A program made the position numbers and the translations under genes. This document shows, piece by piece, positions 23,226 through 34,670 of a stretch of 60,000 nucleotides of DNA; position 1 is the first letter of the stretch, and each line of letters opens with the position of its first letter. Source of the stretch: Cryptomeria japonica (Eukaryota > Streptophyta > Pinopsida > Cupressales > Cupressaceae); assembly GCF_030272615.1 (NCBI RefSeq), contig NC_081415.1:628909240-628969239 (forward strand). Direction: 5' to 3'. Below the pieces are notes generated by a model. The model was not told the origin of the DNA, did not search any database, and saw only the letters and a list, made by a program, of their open reading frames with translations.

Positions 23226-24517
23226 ATGGCAATGGCTCATAGATTCGATCACGTTCGCCGATTTCAGAGGCCAGCAGAGGTAGGAGAGCCAGTAAGTACC
23301 ACAAAACCTCCTTGTACTTTGATGCATTTATTGTTGTCATTAATGCATGCTAGGTAATGTAATAAATGTGCCTAGAATAAGGTCCAAAAAAAAGTCAAAA
23401 ACATGTAGGCGCATCTGTGTTGGTGCCAAGCGCGTTTATGTGGTCTAAAAGAGTGTTTATGTCATGAAAGCATGTTTGTGTCCAAAAATGTGAATTTGTG
23501 TCTTCTAGGTCAAACCAGCAGTTTTGTGATGAACATACATTGTCGATTGGATAAGCTGCTGAGAGGATACACTCAAGCAGGTCCTATAGGGAAAACTAGG
23601 ATAGCAAATAGGGCTAGGATTGACAATTCTGTGATAGAACATACATTGCCAATTAGGAAACTTCTCAAGAGGATTCACTCAAGCAGAGGCCCTAGGATAG
23701 GATAGATCAAGGCACTTTGTGATGAATAGTGAGTACCAAGATATAGTACTTTGTGATGAACAAGGAGTACTAAAATATGAGTAGCACTTTGTGATGAATA
23801 GTGAGTGCAAATGTGAGCAACACTTTGTGATGAACAGGGAGTGCCAAACACGTAGTACTTTGTGATGAATAGGGAGTACCACTAGGATAGAAGCAACACT
23901 TTGTGATGAACAGTGAGTGTCACTAGGATTGAGATGATTGATTTGTGTGACTGCAGGAGTATTTGCCTATGCTAGAGTCACGGGAGAGATTCCCATCGAC
24001 TCAGAGGTTGCGACCTAGGTTGACAACTGAGGACCGAACTACGACTGAGGCTATGGGATTGAGACATATTTTGTATGTGCCTGAGTTTCAGGTGAACATG
24101 GGATTGTTGACTGCACTGGCTGAGAGATGGCACTTTGAGACTTGTACATTTCATTTGTCAATGGGGGAGATGATAGTCACCCTGGAGGATGTATACAGGA
24201 TTCTGTGGATACCGATTGATGGGGAGTTGATTCCATATGATCGAGACAGAGACAGGGATGCCCTTAGATGAGTGTTCTAGGATCGAGGACTGGAGATGAG
24301 GGTGGGACATGTGGCATGGGATACCATGACATGGACAAGATTAGCACTACCAACAGTGTTGGCAGGAGTTATCAGTGGGTTCCTATGTCCGGATAGGGTG
24401 ACACGAGGGGTGGATGCAGAGGACATAGGGGCTAGGAGAGATGATCTTGGGGTGGGTCCTTCTAGGGCTCAGACTTCGTTGAGGCCAGCCAGCTCTGAGG
24501 GAGGGAATTCATCATAG
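23226..24517 (+). pseudogene. Antisense plant mobile domain gene in E2, shortened
   Basis: I read exon 1 as 23226..23291 (MAMAHRFDHVRRFQRPAEV..., ending CCA|GTAAGT) and exon 2 as 23957..24517 (after CTGCAG), with phase 0 on both sides. Exon 2 encodes the PMD start (LTALAERWHFETCTFHLSMG, then EDVYRI and PIDGELI), equivalent to the first third of the G1 gene. It then skips to a short tail ending GGNSS, so most of the domain is deleted. TGA at 24269-24271 and TAG at 24278-24280 interrupt it. It runs opposite to E2 between the integrase tail and the 3' LTR, as in G1. The intron lies at the same place in both genes. Probably not functional. Confidence 0.75.
23711..23932 (+). repeat. Six hairpin-like repeats in the intron of the E2 PMD gene
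   Basis: Each unit of about 37 bp centres on ACTTTGTGATGAA and is closed by short inverted arms such as GTACT/AGTAC, GCACT/AGTGC or ACACT/AGTGT. Four of six units pair perfectly. The block lies near the 3' end of the 665-nt intron. Confidence 0.75.
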
Positions 24518-26231
24518 CCGTAGAGGGCTCCCTATGTATCAATATTGTACCATTTTTGTATGATGATGTAGACACCTGCAGGTGATTGTAGCCATATGAT
24601 TTTGACATCTTTGTATCATGACACTTTATATATATATATGAGATGATTCATCTTTGCGGCAGCTATATGCATGTGTACCTATGTGATGAGATGTGCTTAT
24701 GTGATGCTTATGATATGGATGCAAATATGTATATGATGAAATGCAATATATTTTTTTTTTGTTCTTTTATGTTTTATATGTGTATGCATGATGCAAATGT
24801 GAATGTATGTAATGCAGATGAATATGATAATGCAAATGTAAATTGTGCTAATAGGTGTTGTGTGCAGGATGTGATGCAGTTGTGATATCTATATGTATGT
24901 ATGAAATGCTTATATGTGGTAATGCAGGTGCAACTACATGAAATGCAAATGTTTTTGGTGTGTCATTATACTCAATCATGTGATAGCAGGCTACACGGAC
25001 TCAAGAAGGATGATGGAAGTCAATCAAGAAAGGGGGATGGAAGACAGAAGATATGAAAGTGAAAGAGCTTCTTGTGCATTATCATAATTGAGCTTTATTA
25101 TGGCAAGTAGGTTATGACAATCGAGGCATATGTTTGACCCAGAAAGTCATTGTACCTATTTGCATGGAGATAAGACAGTCACAAACAAAGAATGCCCCAG
25201 TTCATACTAGACTCACAGTGTCCTCATATCCTTGGACAAGTCATAGCATTACTAAGAGACAATCCACACATAGCAAATACAAATAGGTGACGATACCCCA
25301 TCCTCGCTTTTCTAGTCAAAGACATCCTGGAGATAGAATCTCTAGTCAGAGACATCCTAAAAAAGCTAAAAGACATGTCACCAAAAAGATAAAATCAAAA
25401 GAAAACCAAGACTCGACACCAACATCTAATGTAGTCCTCAAGTTTAGTGTCTCTTGTCACTTGTATAAGTCTTATTTGATTGTGGTCACAATGTTTACTT
25501 TCACAAAAAAGGATAGATAGCACAGAACCATATGTTGTCTGAGTCTATTTAAAGATTTGATTTGTTGAAGCCCATTGTTGCTGCTGTCTCATCTGAAACT
25601 GACTGAATCCATGAAACTGATACTTTATTGCAAAGAAGATGGAACTTTATTGCAGATTGGCGATGCAGATGCTACTTTATTGCGAATTGGGCACAGATAA
25701 GCTGAAGAAAGCTGTAAGAAACTGTACTCCTCGAAACATGTGATGTTCTTAGTTCCACACCCATCACTAGACGTAGGATTTGCCTTAGCCACAGATAGGA
25801 TCTGATTTATTATGGATGGAAAGGGAGGTGAAAAGGGAGGTTTATTATGAATGGCTAACCAATCTTGGGTAGATCAATAACAAGCCATGATGGGAATGGG
25901 TAAGTTTATTATGAACGAATAGGTTGTGAGTGTGTGCAAAGTGAAAGGATTAAAGTGAATCCTGAAGGAGGGAGGAGCAATGTCTCTACACATGGCGCTG
26001 GTGACCCAGTTTTCACCATGGTACTTGCCCAGGGCTCCACCGAAGTGGTTTTCACCATTGGACGAAATTATTTCTGTTTACTTTTTTTTATTTTTCAATG
26101 TTTTTTGTGTCACAAGGCACCTATTTGCCAAGTTTTCACCAAGTAACGATTTTTTTTGTTTTATAATTTTTTTTGTATTTTTGAATTTTTTTGATTTTTT
26201 TTGTATTTTTTGATTAGGATACTCTGAAGAG
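24518..26231. other. 3' region of E2 without recognised gene
   Basis: No supported frame in either direction. It contains a TATATATATA stretch (24627-24638), a region rich in ATGTATG words (24640-24900), and near 26030-26210 an AT-rich stretch after TTTGCCAAGTTTTCACCAA. The last motif recurs in E3 near 44600-44630, showing that the two elements share this 3' region. Confidence 0.55.
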
Positions 26232-26816
26232 CTATGTGTAAAACCTGCGAAGGTGCATGTTGTTGATAGGATCCTCCAAAGGTTCACCCTCTGTGGTTGA
26301 GAGCTGATATGCACTAGATCCATATGCTGTTGTGATGATGTAAGGACCAAGCCAGTTTAGTTTGAACTTGTCCTTCTTCTGTCTGTCTTGCTGATTTTTA
26401 GGATTTTCTCTGAGAACCAAGGCACCCACCTTAAATATGTGAGGCTTAACCTTATGATTGTAACTACATTGTTTCTTGACTGAATGATGTGTAACTCGAG
26501 TGATTGTCTTCCTTGATAAAGGAATTGAGATAGAATTACTAGTGTGTGGACTACGTAGGCCCGTATGTGTGTCACCTAAAGAAGTTTGGGCATCCCTAAT
26601 AACAAAGTCCCTTGAGGAAGTTCCATTAAAGATCCATGATGTGTGGCCAAAAGGAGATGGATGTGTGGAACAAGTGGATGAGTGATGAAGGCTTATGATT
26701 GCGAAAAGAAGTGAAAGTAGGATAGCATGATGGAGACTTAGGATCAACAAGTATGCTTTTTGACTTGAAATTTTAGAACTTTTGCCCCCAGTTATTTTGA
26801 TATTAGGGGAGATCAT
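26232..26816 (-). pseudogene. E2 integrase C-terminal remnant
   Basis: Only the last part resembles integrase: YNHKVKPHIFKVGALVLREN, then KFKLNWLGPYII and the end NNMHLRRFYT, matching the tail of the G1 integrase. The N-terminal 100 residues of this frame are not recognisable. No zinc finger or catalytic core exists. The remnant sits directly behind gag-protease one frame over, so a large internal deletion removed RT, RNase H and most of integrase. Confidence 0.8.
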
Positions 26817-26833
26817 CTCTTACTCTTTTTTGT

Positions 26834-29800
26834 TCATAGGATTTTTATCCTTGACTTTGATTTTTGCAGAGTCCAATAGCTTTTGATTTTGATTGGACTA
26901 AAGGACTTCTCTTTATTTTTGACTTTTAGTTTTTTTTGTTCATAGCTTGATTTATCATCCCCAGTTTGTAAGGGCTTTTGTAATTTTTGTTGATCCAAGT
27001 CTAGGAGAGGAATGGAAATGGAATGAGTGGATGATATGGTAAAGCTATGTGAGTTCTCAAGAGGGCTGGTGATACACTCAATAGATTCTTCGCTGGAACC
27101 ACTCTTAGGACTATTGATATCAAGAGTTGCTTGCACCACTAGAGGAGATTTGCATTCAGACTTAGTAGCCACAACACTAGGTGGTTCACACCCAATTCCT
27201 TGGCATTGTAAATTGTTTGTAGATTGTTCTTGTCGATGGAATACCTTAGGAGATAGTGGGAGTTGATCAACATGAAAGATATACTTACCACATCCCATGT
27301 CTTTAAACTTGAACTTTTCTTTGATCTCTGCTTGTTTTGATGTAGAAGCTTTCATGGATTCTGGATCCACATATGATGAAGATGGAATAGCCTCTCAATT
27401 GACTGGTATTGTTATTTCTGATCTAGGTCGCAAATTGTTGCAATATATGAATGGATTTGGGTCAGCTTTGACAGTCACTTCAACTCCATTATGTGGAAAC
27501 TTGATGCATTGATGATATGTAGATGGGACTGTGCTCATTTCATGAATCCATGGGCATCCCAAGAGTATATTGTATGTGAGATCTAGATCAAGGACTTGAC
27601 AAACCACATCCTTTGTAACTGGCCCAACTCTGAGAGGTAAAGTGATTGTGCCCTTGGATGAGTGCTCTTCATCATCATATGCCTTGATGGTAATTTTGTT
27701 TGTAGAATTCATAGCTTTATCAAAATATCCCAATTGCTTAATAGTGCTCAATGTACAAATGTTTAGACCTGCTCTTCCATCTATCAGGACTCATTTTATT
27801 TGATGTTTGTGTATGAAGGCTTCAATGTGTAATGGTGCATTATGTGGCTGACTTACGGAGGCATCATCAGCTTTTGTGAATGTAAGGGAGTGTGGAATGG
27901 AAAGGTATCCCACCATGGCTTGAAACTGGTCCACGTTCAGATCAGTAGGAACAGCAGTTTCTCTCAAGATTTTGTCAAGAATGGATTTATGTGCGGGGGA
28001 TATGCGCAAGAGTTCAAGTATGGAGATGAGTCCAGGTGTCTTCCCTAACTATTCTACAAGGTCATACTCAGGTTTGGTTGATGAGGAAGCGGTGTTTTTA
28101 GCTGGAGCACCTTGCAAAGTGATTTTACCTCAGCGGGTTGTAACATGACATTCAGAAGTAGGTTTGGAAGAAGATCCAATTCCTTTTAGGAAAATCTTGG
28201 GTCTCTGGGTAGAATTCTCAGGGTTTTTGTCCTTGATGATAATGGTAGAGATGTAATTGTCCAGCGAGATGTGATTGATAGTTGAATCATAGTTATAAGA
28301 TGCTTTGGTATAGTTGGTTTGATCATCTGTGACTTTATCTTTTCCTTTGTCATGCTTTGGGAATGGTTCCTTAAACATCTTATGTTCTTGATTGGATGAG
28401 TGCCCTTCAATCTCAATGTCACCCCTATCAATGAGATCTTGTATGATGTTCTTCAGTCGATGACAATTTCCTGTCTTATGACCCTTGCTCTTATGAAATT
28501 CACAATATTCATCATCATTCCACCAATTTGGTTTAACCTTTGGTTCATATGGAGGAAAATCTGGAATAGTGATTACCTTGTTTGCCACTAGCTTTTTGAA
28601 AACTGACTCAAGTGGTTCTCCCAATGGAGTGTACTTCCTTCATGATTTAGAAGTTGTTTGAGTATTCACCTGATTTGATCCCAAAAAAATAAATTTGGGT
28701 TGCACTGTATTGGCATCAACAACACCATCATTGATTGTGTTCTTGTTTTTATTCCAAAATCTTGGCTTGTCTTTTCCTTTAAAGTCATCTTTGTTTTCCT
28801 TGAATATCTTAATGACTCCTTGTTCAATTAGGACCTTTTCTATCACTAAGCCTTTTTCAATGACATCCTTGAAGGTGGACAAACAAGCTTTCCTTAGATC
28901 ATAGCCAATCTCTTTGTTAACATTTTGGGTGAACATTTCTACCATTTGTTTTTGTGGAATTTCACAAGAGCATCTGCTGGCTAGATTCCTCCATCTTTGT
29001 AAAAATGATGCAAAAGACTCTCCCTCCTTTTTTTTGGTGTTGCACAAAGTAGTGACTAATATATCTATCTCTATGTTGTAGGAGAAATGTTGAATAAATT
29101 CCTCTGCTAAGTCACCCCATGACTTAATACCAAGTGGAAGTTGGGATAACCATTCCATAGCTTGATCACCTAGGCTTTGTGGGAATAATCTCATCAAATA
29201 TGTCTCTTTTGAAGCTACCTCAATGCAAGCTGTGAAATACTGTCTTATGTGTGCTTTAGGATCCCCTTTTCCTCTATACTTATCAAACTTAGGTGTCACA
29301 AAGTATGTAGGAAAATGAGGCATTGGAATGCTCTTGTCAAATGGATAAGGACATATGTCTCTCATTGTGTATGTTGGCTTCGGTGTATTTATGTCCTCCA
29401 TTTTCTTTTGTAAGTCCCTGATTTGTTGTTCCAAATTGTTCTTAGGTGGAGATCAACTTCTTGGACCATACCCCATGCTTGAGGCACCAATTGGAGGAGG
29501 AGCATGTTGCATATATGGATGATATTGATCATACACATGTTCATATGGAGGAGGTCTATAATGATGTCGCGTATATGGACCACTTGGTATAGAGTCATGT
29601 TGAGGAACGAAATATCTGCTTTCTCCATGTATACCATACTCTACAGGCATGTCATGAGTTTGTTCTAGTGTGTTGCCCCCAAATTTGACAAGGGGTTTCC
29701 TTGTGTCCAAATTTTGAGCATGCCTTTGAATATCCAATTGCTTTGGTGGTTGAGCATATTTCTCTGCATAAGACTTCCATAATGGTCTGCAAAGGTGAGT

Positions 29801-30313
29801 ATCATATGCTTGACCATAAGGGACCTCTGGTTTTTAAAACAAAGATGATGGTGATTCAGGCACCATATGTGGTCCTCTATTGCCTCCACTACTAGGCCTC
29901 CTTTGATCCATGTTGGAGTGAGGTTGTTGCAAAGGTCAATTTTACATTATTTGAGACATGTCAAAATCATGAGGTATTTTGGCTCCACTTTGTGCCATCA
30001 TTTGTAAGAAGTATTGTCTATCCCTCCTCATTATTTCCTCAACCAATCAATTGAAACGGGGATCCATAATGGATTCTTCCACATCTGTTGAATGTACTGA
30101 AAAGTTTTCCATATCATCATTGTGTGTATCATTGTTGTTTGTAGTGTCCATGTTCTCAACATTTGAAATGTTTCTATAGGCATCCATGTCAGGTAATGTA
30201 GTATGATCAGAATTGAAAAAGATATCATTGTCATACTTGTAAGAACTCATGTTTGCGGACTCTTGAGCCTCTTTAGTTTCTCTCCTAGATTTTTGAAGAT
30301 GGGTTTCAATCAT
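26834..30313 (-). pseudogene. gag-pro: E2 gag-protease
   Basis: One reading frame runs from the ATG at 30313 to 26834, about 1160 codons, broken only by in-frame stops (for example 30047-30049, 29453-29455, 28640-28642, 28130-28132). The gag domain (about 29330-28800) shows KFDKYRGKGDPKAHIRQYF and MEWLSQLPLGIKSWGDLAEE. A zinc-knuckle-like CEFHKSKGHKTGNC lies near 28500. The protease site reads VLIDGRAGLNICTL near 27780, with R where the family usually has G, and ends LLGCPWIHEMSTVPS, very like G1. A Ser-rich tail follows. Gag would build the particle. The frame is remarkably free of shifts. Confidence 0.85.
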
Positions 30314-32802
30314 GAACTAGGTATTGATCGGGATGTGTGAGACTAGATGAAAATGGAAAAAGTATGGAAGACCAAGGGTTGGATGGAATGTAAATGAATC
30401 TGAGGTGTACTTGCAATGTCCAAAGTGTAAGACCAAGTATGTATGTAGTAGAGTAGGTGTGACTTCCAAAGAGAGGATAGTTTCTCTTGATGAGGTAAGT
30501 TGACCTTGACTCTAAGTAAGACCAAATGAGACCCAAAGGTGATAGACCTTGATGAGGGACCACTTAGCAAAATGTTGTTGTATGTAGTGTGTTGACAAAG
30601 TATGATGAGGACAAGCAAGTGATCTTTTGACTCAAGTTTAGACAAATGTAAATTTAATGCAAGATGTAAAGCAATGGTGGACTTTGTGAGACCCAAAGAC
30701 AAGTTGAATGCTAGATGAAAACTTGGAAAAACAACCTAGGAAGCTCAAGAATTCTGAAACTTATTGCTCTTGTTTGCTGGACTGTAAAATTTTTCCAATT
30801 TGTGAAGTTGTTGGTTGTGACCAAATCTGAATGTTTGACTGTTTTTCGTGACAAGAGGACACAATGTTGATGAGGACTCAATGTTTGCAAGTGTTTAGAC
30901 TCAAAATGACTCCAAGAAAAGTGTTTTGTTTGATGTAAAAATGTTTTGCATACACTTGAAGACACAAAAGACACAATGTTTTGCTGTTTGGTCTTGAATG
31001 TTTTGAATGTTTAAAATAAGTCAAGCACAATTCCTATGGCTGGCCAAGACAATAGTTGTTGATCCCACATGAGGTTTTACCCCTGAGGCTATGATATTTA
31101 GAGTGGATACTTAGATGCTTGACCTCACTGGCTCCACCCTCGGCACTCACTTCTCGGGTCAGCCAAGCATCAGTCCCCATGAAAACCCCCTGTGGTGAAC
31201 TTTGTATCTCTACTAAGAACCGTATGTGTGTGGGCCGCTACCAGAGGTCCAACCTCCTGCCTCAACAACTAGAAGGATTTTGGCTTCTAAAATAAAAAGG
31301 TGCTAGTAAGGGCATCCACTCGTGTGGCCATACATGCGACACTTTCAACTCTGTAAATACAGAAGGCTCCCAGCCAATAGGGGTTACACCCTACAACTGA
31401 TCAAATAAATTTGATCAAACGGGTTTGTGGGGAGACATAGTGTCGGTATGAACTAATCAGCACACGTTATCCATAGTTTTCACCATGAATACAGTTGTTT
31501 ATAGTGGTTCAAAAGAGGTGGGTTTTCCTTGCTACCACTTGGGTCATTCTCTTCTTAATAGTAGTCCTAATGACCACACGGGAAGACAAGCCCTCTAAAG
31601 ATTAAACAGAAAGAGCCTATTGCTCAAGACACAAAAGACAATGATTCAATTTTAGTGCACCAATTGAAGTGTTTGCTAGTCTATGGCACACAATAAAAAT
31701 CTAAAAACCCTTGCCAAGGTCTTGCAACAAAGATTTATTAGTAGTTTGGATTATTTGAAATAATCACCCCTTCCTACAAGCACACAAGTTAGGTAAATTT
31801 TAGATCCAAAAGACTTCGTGAAATAGGGGCCTTCAATAATGCATTTTGTTGACCAATTCAAAGATCTGATTCATCATAAAAAAAGACCACCTGTAAAATT
31901 TCAAGATATTTCCAGAAATGTAAGAAAATCCAAAAAATTTGCTAATTTGCTCCAAAAATTAGTGTTTTATGAAAAATAATAGAAAATTCATATAAAATGA
32001 AAAATCAATTCAAAAAGTCTAAAATTTTTATTGGAGAGTTCTGATGGTCTTCCAAACCTGCATAAAAAAATTTCTACAACAAATCCAAGCAGTTTGTGAG
32101 ATATGAATAAAATAATGCAAAACCCTAATTTTCAAAGATCTTATTTTTGAGAATGATTTTGCATTAAATTTAAAATAACAAAGAACGGATCCTGTGTATA
32201 ATTCTGAGATATTTCCAAAAATGTAAGAAAATCCAAAAAATTCGCTAATTTTCTCTCAAAATTAATTTTTTATGAAAACTCATAAAAAATTCATATAAAT
32301 TGAAAAATTCATCCAAAAAATCTAAAATTTTTATTGAATCCTTCTGATACTTTTCCTAACCTGCACAAAAAATTTGATGCCAAAATTCAAAGTCGTTTGT
32401 GAGATTTGATCCGATTTTTAGGGAAATATTTTGCATCAAAATTAAAATCACAAAGAATATATCCTGTGTATAATTATGAGACATTTCCAAAAATGTAAGA
32501 AAATCTGAAAAATTCTCTCATTTGCTCTCAAAATTAATTTTTTATGAAAAATCATAGAAAATTAAAATGTGCTCCAAAAATTCCGAATTTTGGATTGAGA
32601 GCTCTTGATACTTTTTTAAACCTGCAAAAAACATTTGGTGCAAAATTTCTAAGCCATTTGTGAGATATGATCAAATCTCTCCAAGATCTTGATTTTGTGT
32701 CCAAAACCCTAGCTGCACAAGGTTATTCTCCAAATTGTTTTAGAAAACAGCAATATAGGGTTAGAAAAATCTACAAAAAACATAGATCTAACAAAAATAC
32801 AT
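30314..32802 (-). other. E2 leader (5' untranslated region)
   Basis: Lies between the primer binding site and gag. No convincing frame; small open stretches near 30343-30974 have no recognisable content. Two structures are visible: a block at about 31080-31640 that is also found in the E3 leader (48600-49130), and a triplicated AT-rich unit at 31888-32672. Packaging or dimer signals would be expected here. Confidence 0.6.
31888..32672. repeat. Three diverged tandem units of about 270 bp in E2 leader
   Basis: Units start near 31888, 32182 and 32456. Shared landmarks are AATGTAAGAAAATCC, TTTTTTATGAAAA, CTAAAATTTTTATTG (units 1 and 2), CCTGCA followed by AAAAA, and TTTGTGAGAT. They are diverged, so the triplication is old relative to the LTRs. 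Confidence 0.85.
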
Positions 32803-32820
32803 GTCCCACGAGGTGTGCCA
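32803..32820 (-). promoter_or_regulatory. Primer binding site of E2
   Basis: The minus strand reads TGGCACACCTCGTGGGAC close after the 5' LTR end. The plus strand therefore ends in GTGCCA, as a tRNA 3' end would. I could not name the tRNA. Confidence 0.55.
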
Positions 32821-32825
32821 AAATT

Positions 32826-33453
32826 TTTATGGTGATATTGGAAACAACAATAATAATGATATTGAAAGGCTAAATAGATTCAACCACAAAACCCAAGCCT
32901 AACAACAACAAAGATCCACCATAACATATGAAGATTACCTAAGACAATGCAAATCAAATGAAATCACAAAGATTATACCATCACATGTCCAATAGGATTT
33001 GGATCTCCATTCTTCCTATCTCCATTGATCTTGCTTGATATATTTGCTCTCAGATTTTATGTGCACAAGAGCTCAACAAAGAACGGAATGTGGTTGCAAG
33101 TAGGATCGCCTATGTTCAAAAGCGTAGTGTAGTCAAGTAGTCAATGGGGGGGGTTGAATGCATAGATTGATTGATTAGGGTTGATAATGAAGGAAGTATC
33201 CTCTTATATAGAAGACACTATATGAAATGGAGGTGGTCGGCTATGATTAAAGGGTAGGTAGGAAAAATAAGAAAATAATGAGAGGGTAGGTAGTGTAGGT
33301 GTTAAGAGATGAATGACATGTGTCATCTGTAGAAAAGGCTAATGAATTAATTAAATAAATAAAGATTTATTTAATTAATAGAAGAATTAGGCTTAGATAA
33401 TTAAATAAATAAAATATTTATTTAATTAGACAGGACAATTTTGGGTGTCTACA
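32826..33453 (-). repeat. 5' LTR of E2
   Basis: Starts TGTAGACACCCAAAATTGTC on the minus strand at 33453, same as the other LTR. Its inner edge is mutated and placed by alignment to the left LTR, give or take 3 bp. Confidence 0.82.
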
Positions 33454-34560
33454 ACCATCATGATCATCAGTTAGGTGGAAAACACACATGTTACCTTTAG
33501 GTGGTGGAGCTTCAATTGCCAATCTCTACTGAGTTGGAGGCAATTGTAAGGCCTTATTTTGATTAATAATTCTTCTTGGAATATCTTAATAAGGATGTGG
33601 ATAGGAAGTACTAGCCTTTGGAAATTATCTTTTGAGAGCTATGACATCATTCATTAATCTTTGTACTATAGGGTCTGAAGAAGAAGAGGGTTGTGTACTA
33701 GCTACTTGAACTTCTCTCTTCCATTTTCCAGTAGTAATTAGGTCATCTTCTAGCTCAACAACCAACATTTTGACATTGGCTAGCATCGCTTCTCTTTGTC
33801 TCCAAATTAAGAAGCTAACTTTCTGAAGGCATGGGATTTATGAAGAAACATTTCAGATTGTCATCTAAAGACTTCTGATTTGCTGGAATTTTATGCACAA
33901 TTTTATCAAACCTAGCCACCAAATCTCTCATAGACTCACAAATTTATTTCCTTAATTGAGCCAACTGGGCCAAAAGGGAATGTTCATCTTTAGCCACCTT
34001 AAACCTACCCTCAAACCTAGTTTTCAAATCTTGCCCATTTGTGATTAAACCATGTGACAAGTGGTAGAACCAATCCATCGTTGTCTTGGTTAATGTTTGT
34101 ACAAACAGTCTCATTGCCACATATTCATGTTGAACAACTATCACACCACATGGAACATTAAATGCATTTAAATGCTCATCACCTGAGACCTTCCCATCAC
34201 CACTAAACTTGGGAAAATGATCCCTTTCTCATTTAGGTAAAGCATTCAAATTAAGACCAATATTTAGTGCTCCTACTGTAGGTCCCCAAGGATTGTTAAC
34301 GATCATTAGAAGAATGATATTAAGAGGTGTGGGGTTAATTACATTGGGTAAATCAAAACCATCTAATATTAGGGCTTGACAAATAGGAGATACAAGAGAT
34401 GGAGAAGAAGGGGAAGGAGGTCTACTTTTGGCTCATCTTCTAGGTGTAAAGGAAGCTTGAAAGTTCAGATTTTGTAATTCATGGAAGACTGGGTCAAATA
34501 TCCCCTCATGCCTTTGAGCCCTAGTGTCTCTTCTTTGCTCTAGTCTGTTCACAATTTTAA
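33454..34560 (-). pseudogene. gag: G2 gag
   Basis: The readable core is FPKFSGDGKVSGDEHLNAFN (about 34220-34170) and EYVAMRLFVQTLTKTTMDWFYHLSHG, FKVAKDEHSLLAQLAQLRK (34144-33944), typical of Ty3/gypsy gag. Stops and shifts occur before and after. At 33454 E2 interrupts it and the frame continues at 22069. Upstream, near the primer site, the start codon is not clear. Confidence 0.78.
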
Positions 34561-34646
34561 ATATACATAAAGTAGATCAAAATAGTGATAACTCACAAGA
34601 CAACCCTATATATCCTATGATCGGGTGACTATTCTTGATGTTCGAC

Positions 34647-34664
34647 TCCCCAACAGAGTCGCCA
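34647..34664 (-). promoter_or_regulatory. Primer binding site of G2
   Basis: The minus strand reads TGGCGACTCTGTTGGGGA, six bases after the LTR end. TGGCGACTC-type sites are common in plant gypsy elements. Confidence 0.7.
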
Positions 34665-34670
34665 AAAATC

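Larger units (their letters stand above)
22075..33453 (-). mobile_element. E2: non-autonomous Tat-like LTR element inserted in G2
   Basis: LTRs at 22075-22883 and 32826-33453 match each other. Flanks are ACAAT (22070-22074) and ACCAT (33454-33458), a 5-bp duplication with one change. On the minus strand the order is 5' LTR, primer site (32803-32820), leader with tandem repeats, gag-protease (30313-26834), integrase tail (26816-26232), 3' region with an antisense PMD gene on the plus strand (23226-24517), polypurine tract (22884-22897), 3' LTR. RT, RNase H and the integrase core are absent, so it must have depended on another element's enzymes. Confidence 0.87.

Noticed and set aside
23711-23932. 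Similarity of the intron repeat to TLCDEQG codons in the second ORF of element A (55429-55452)
   Set aside because: The match is only about 24 bases and the repeats contain stops in that frame, so a common origin is not supported.
30343-30974. Overlapping minus frames upstream of E2 gag
   Set aside because: No conserved motif and located in the leader; considered chance.
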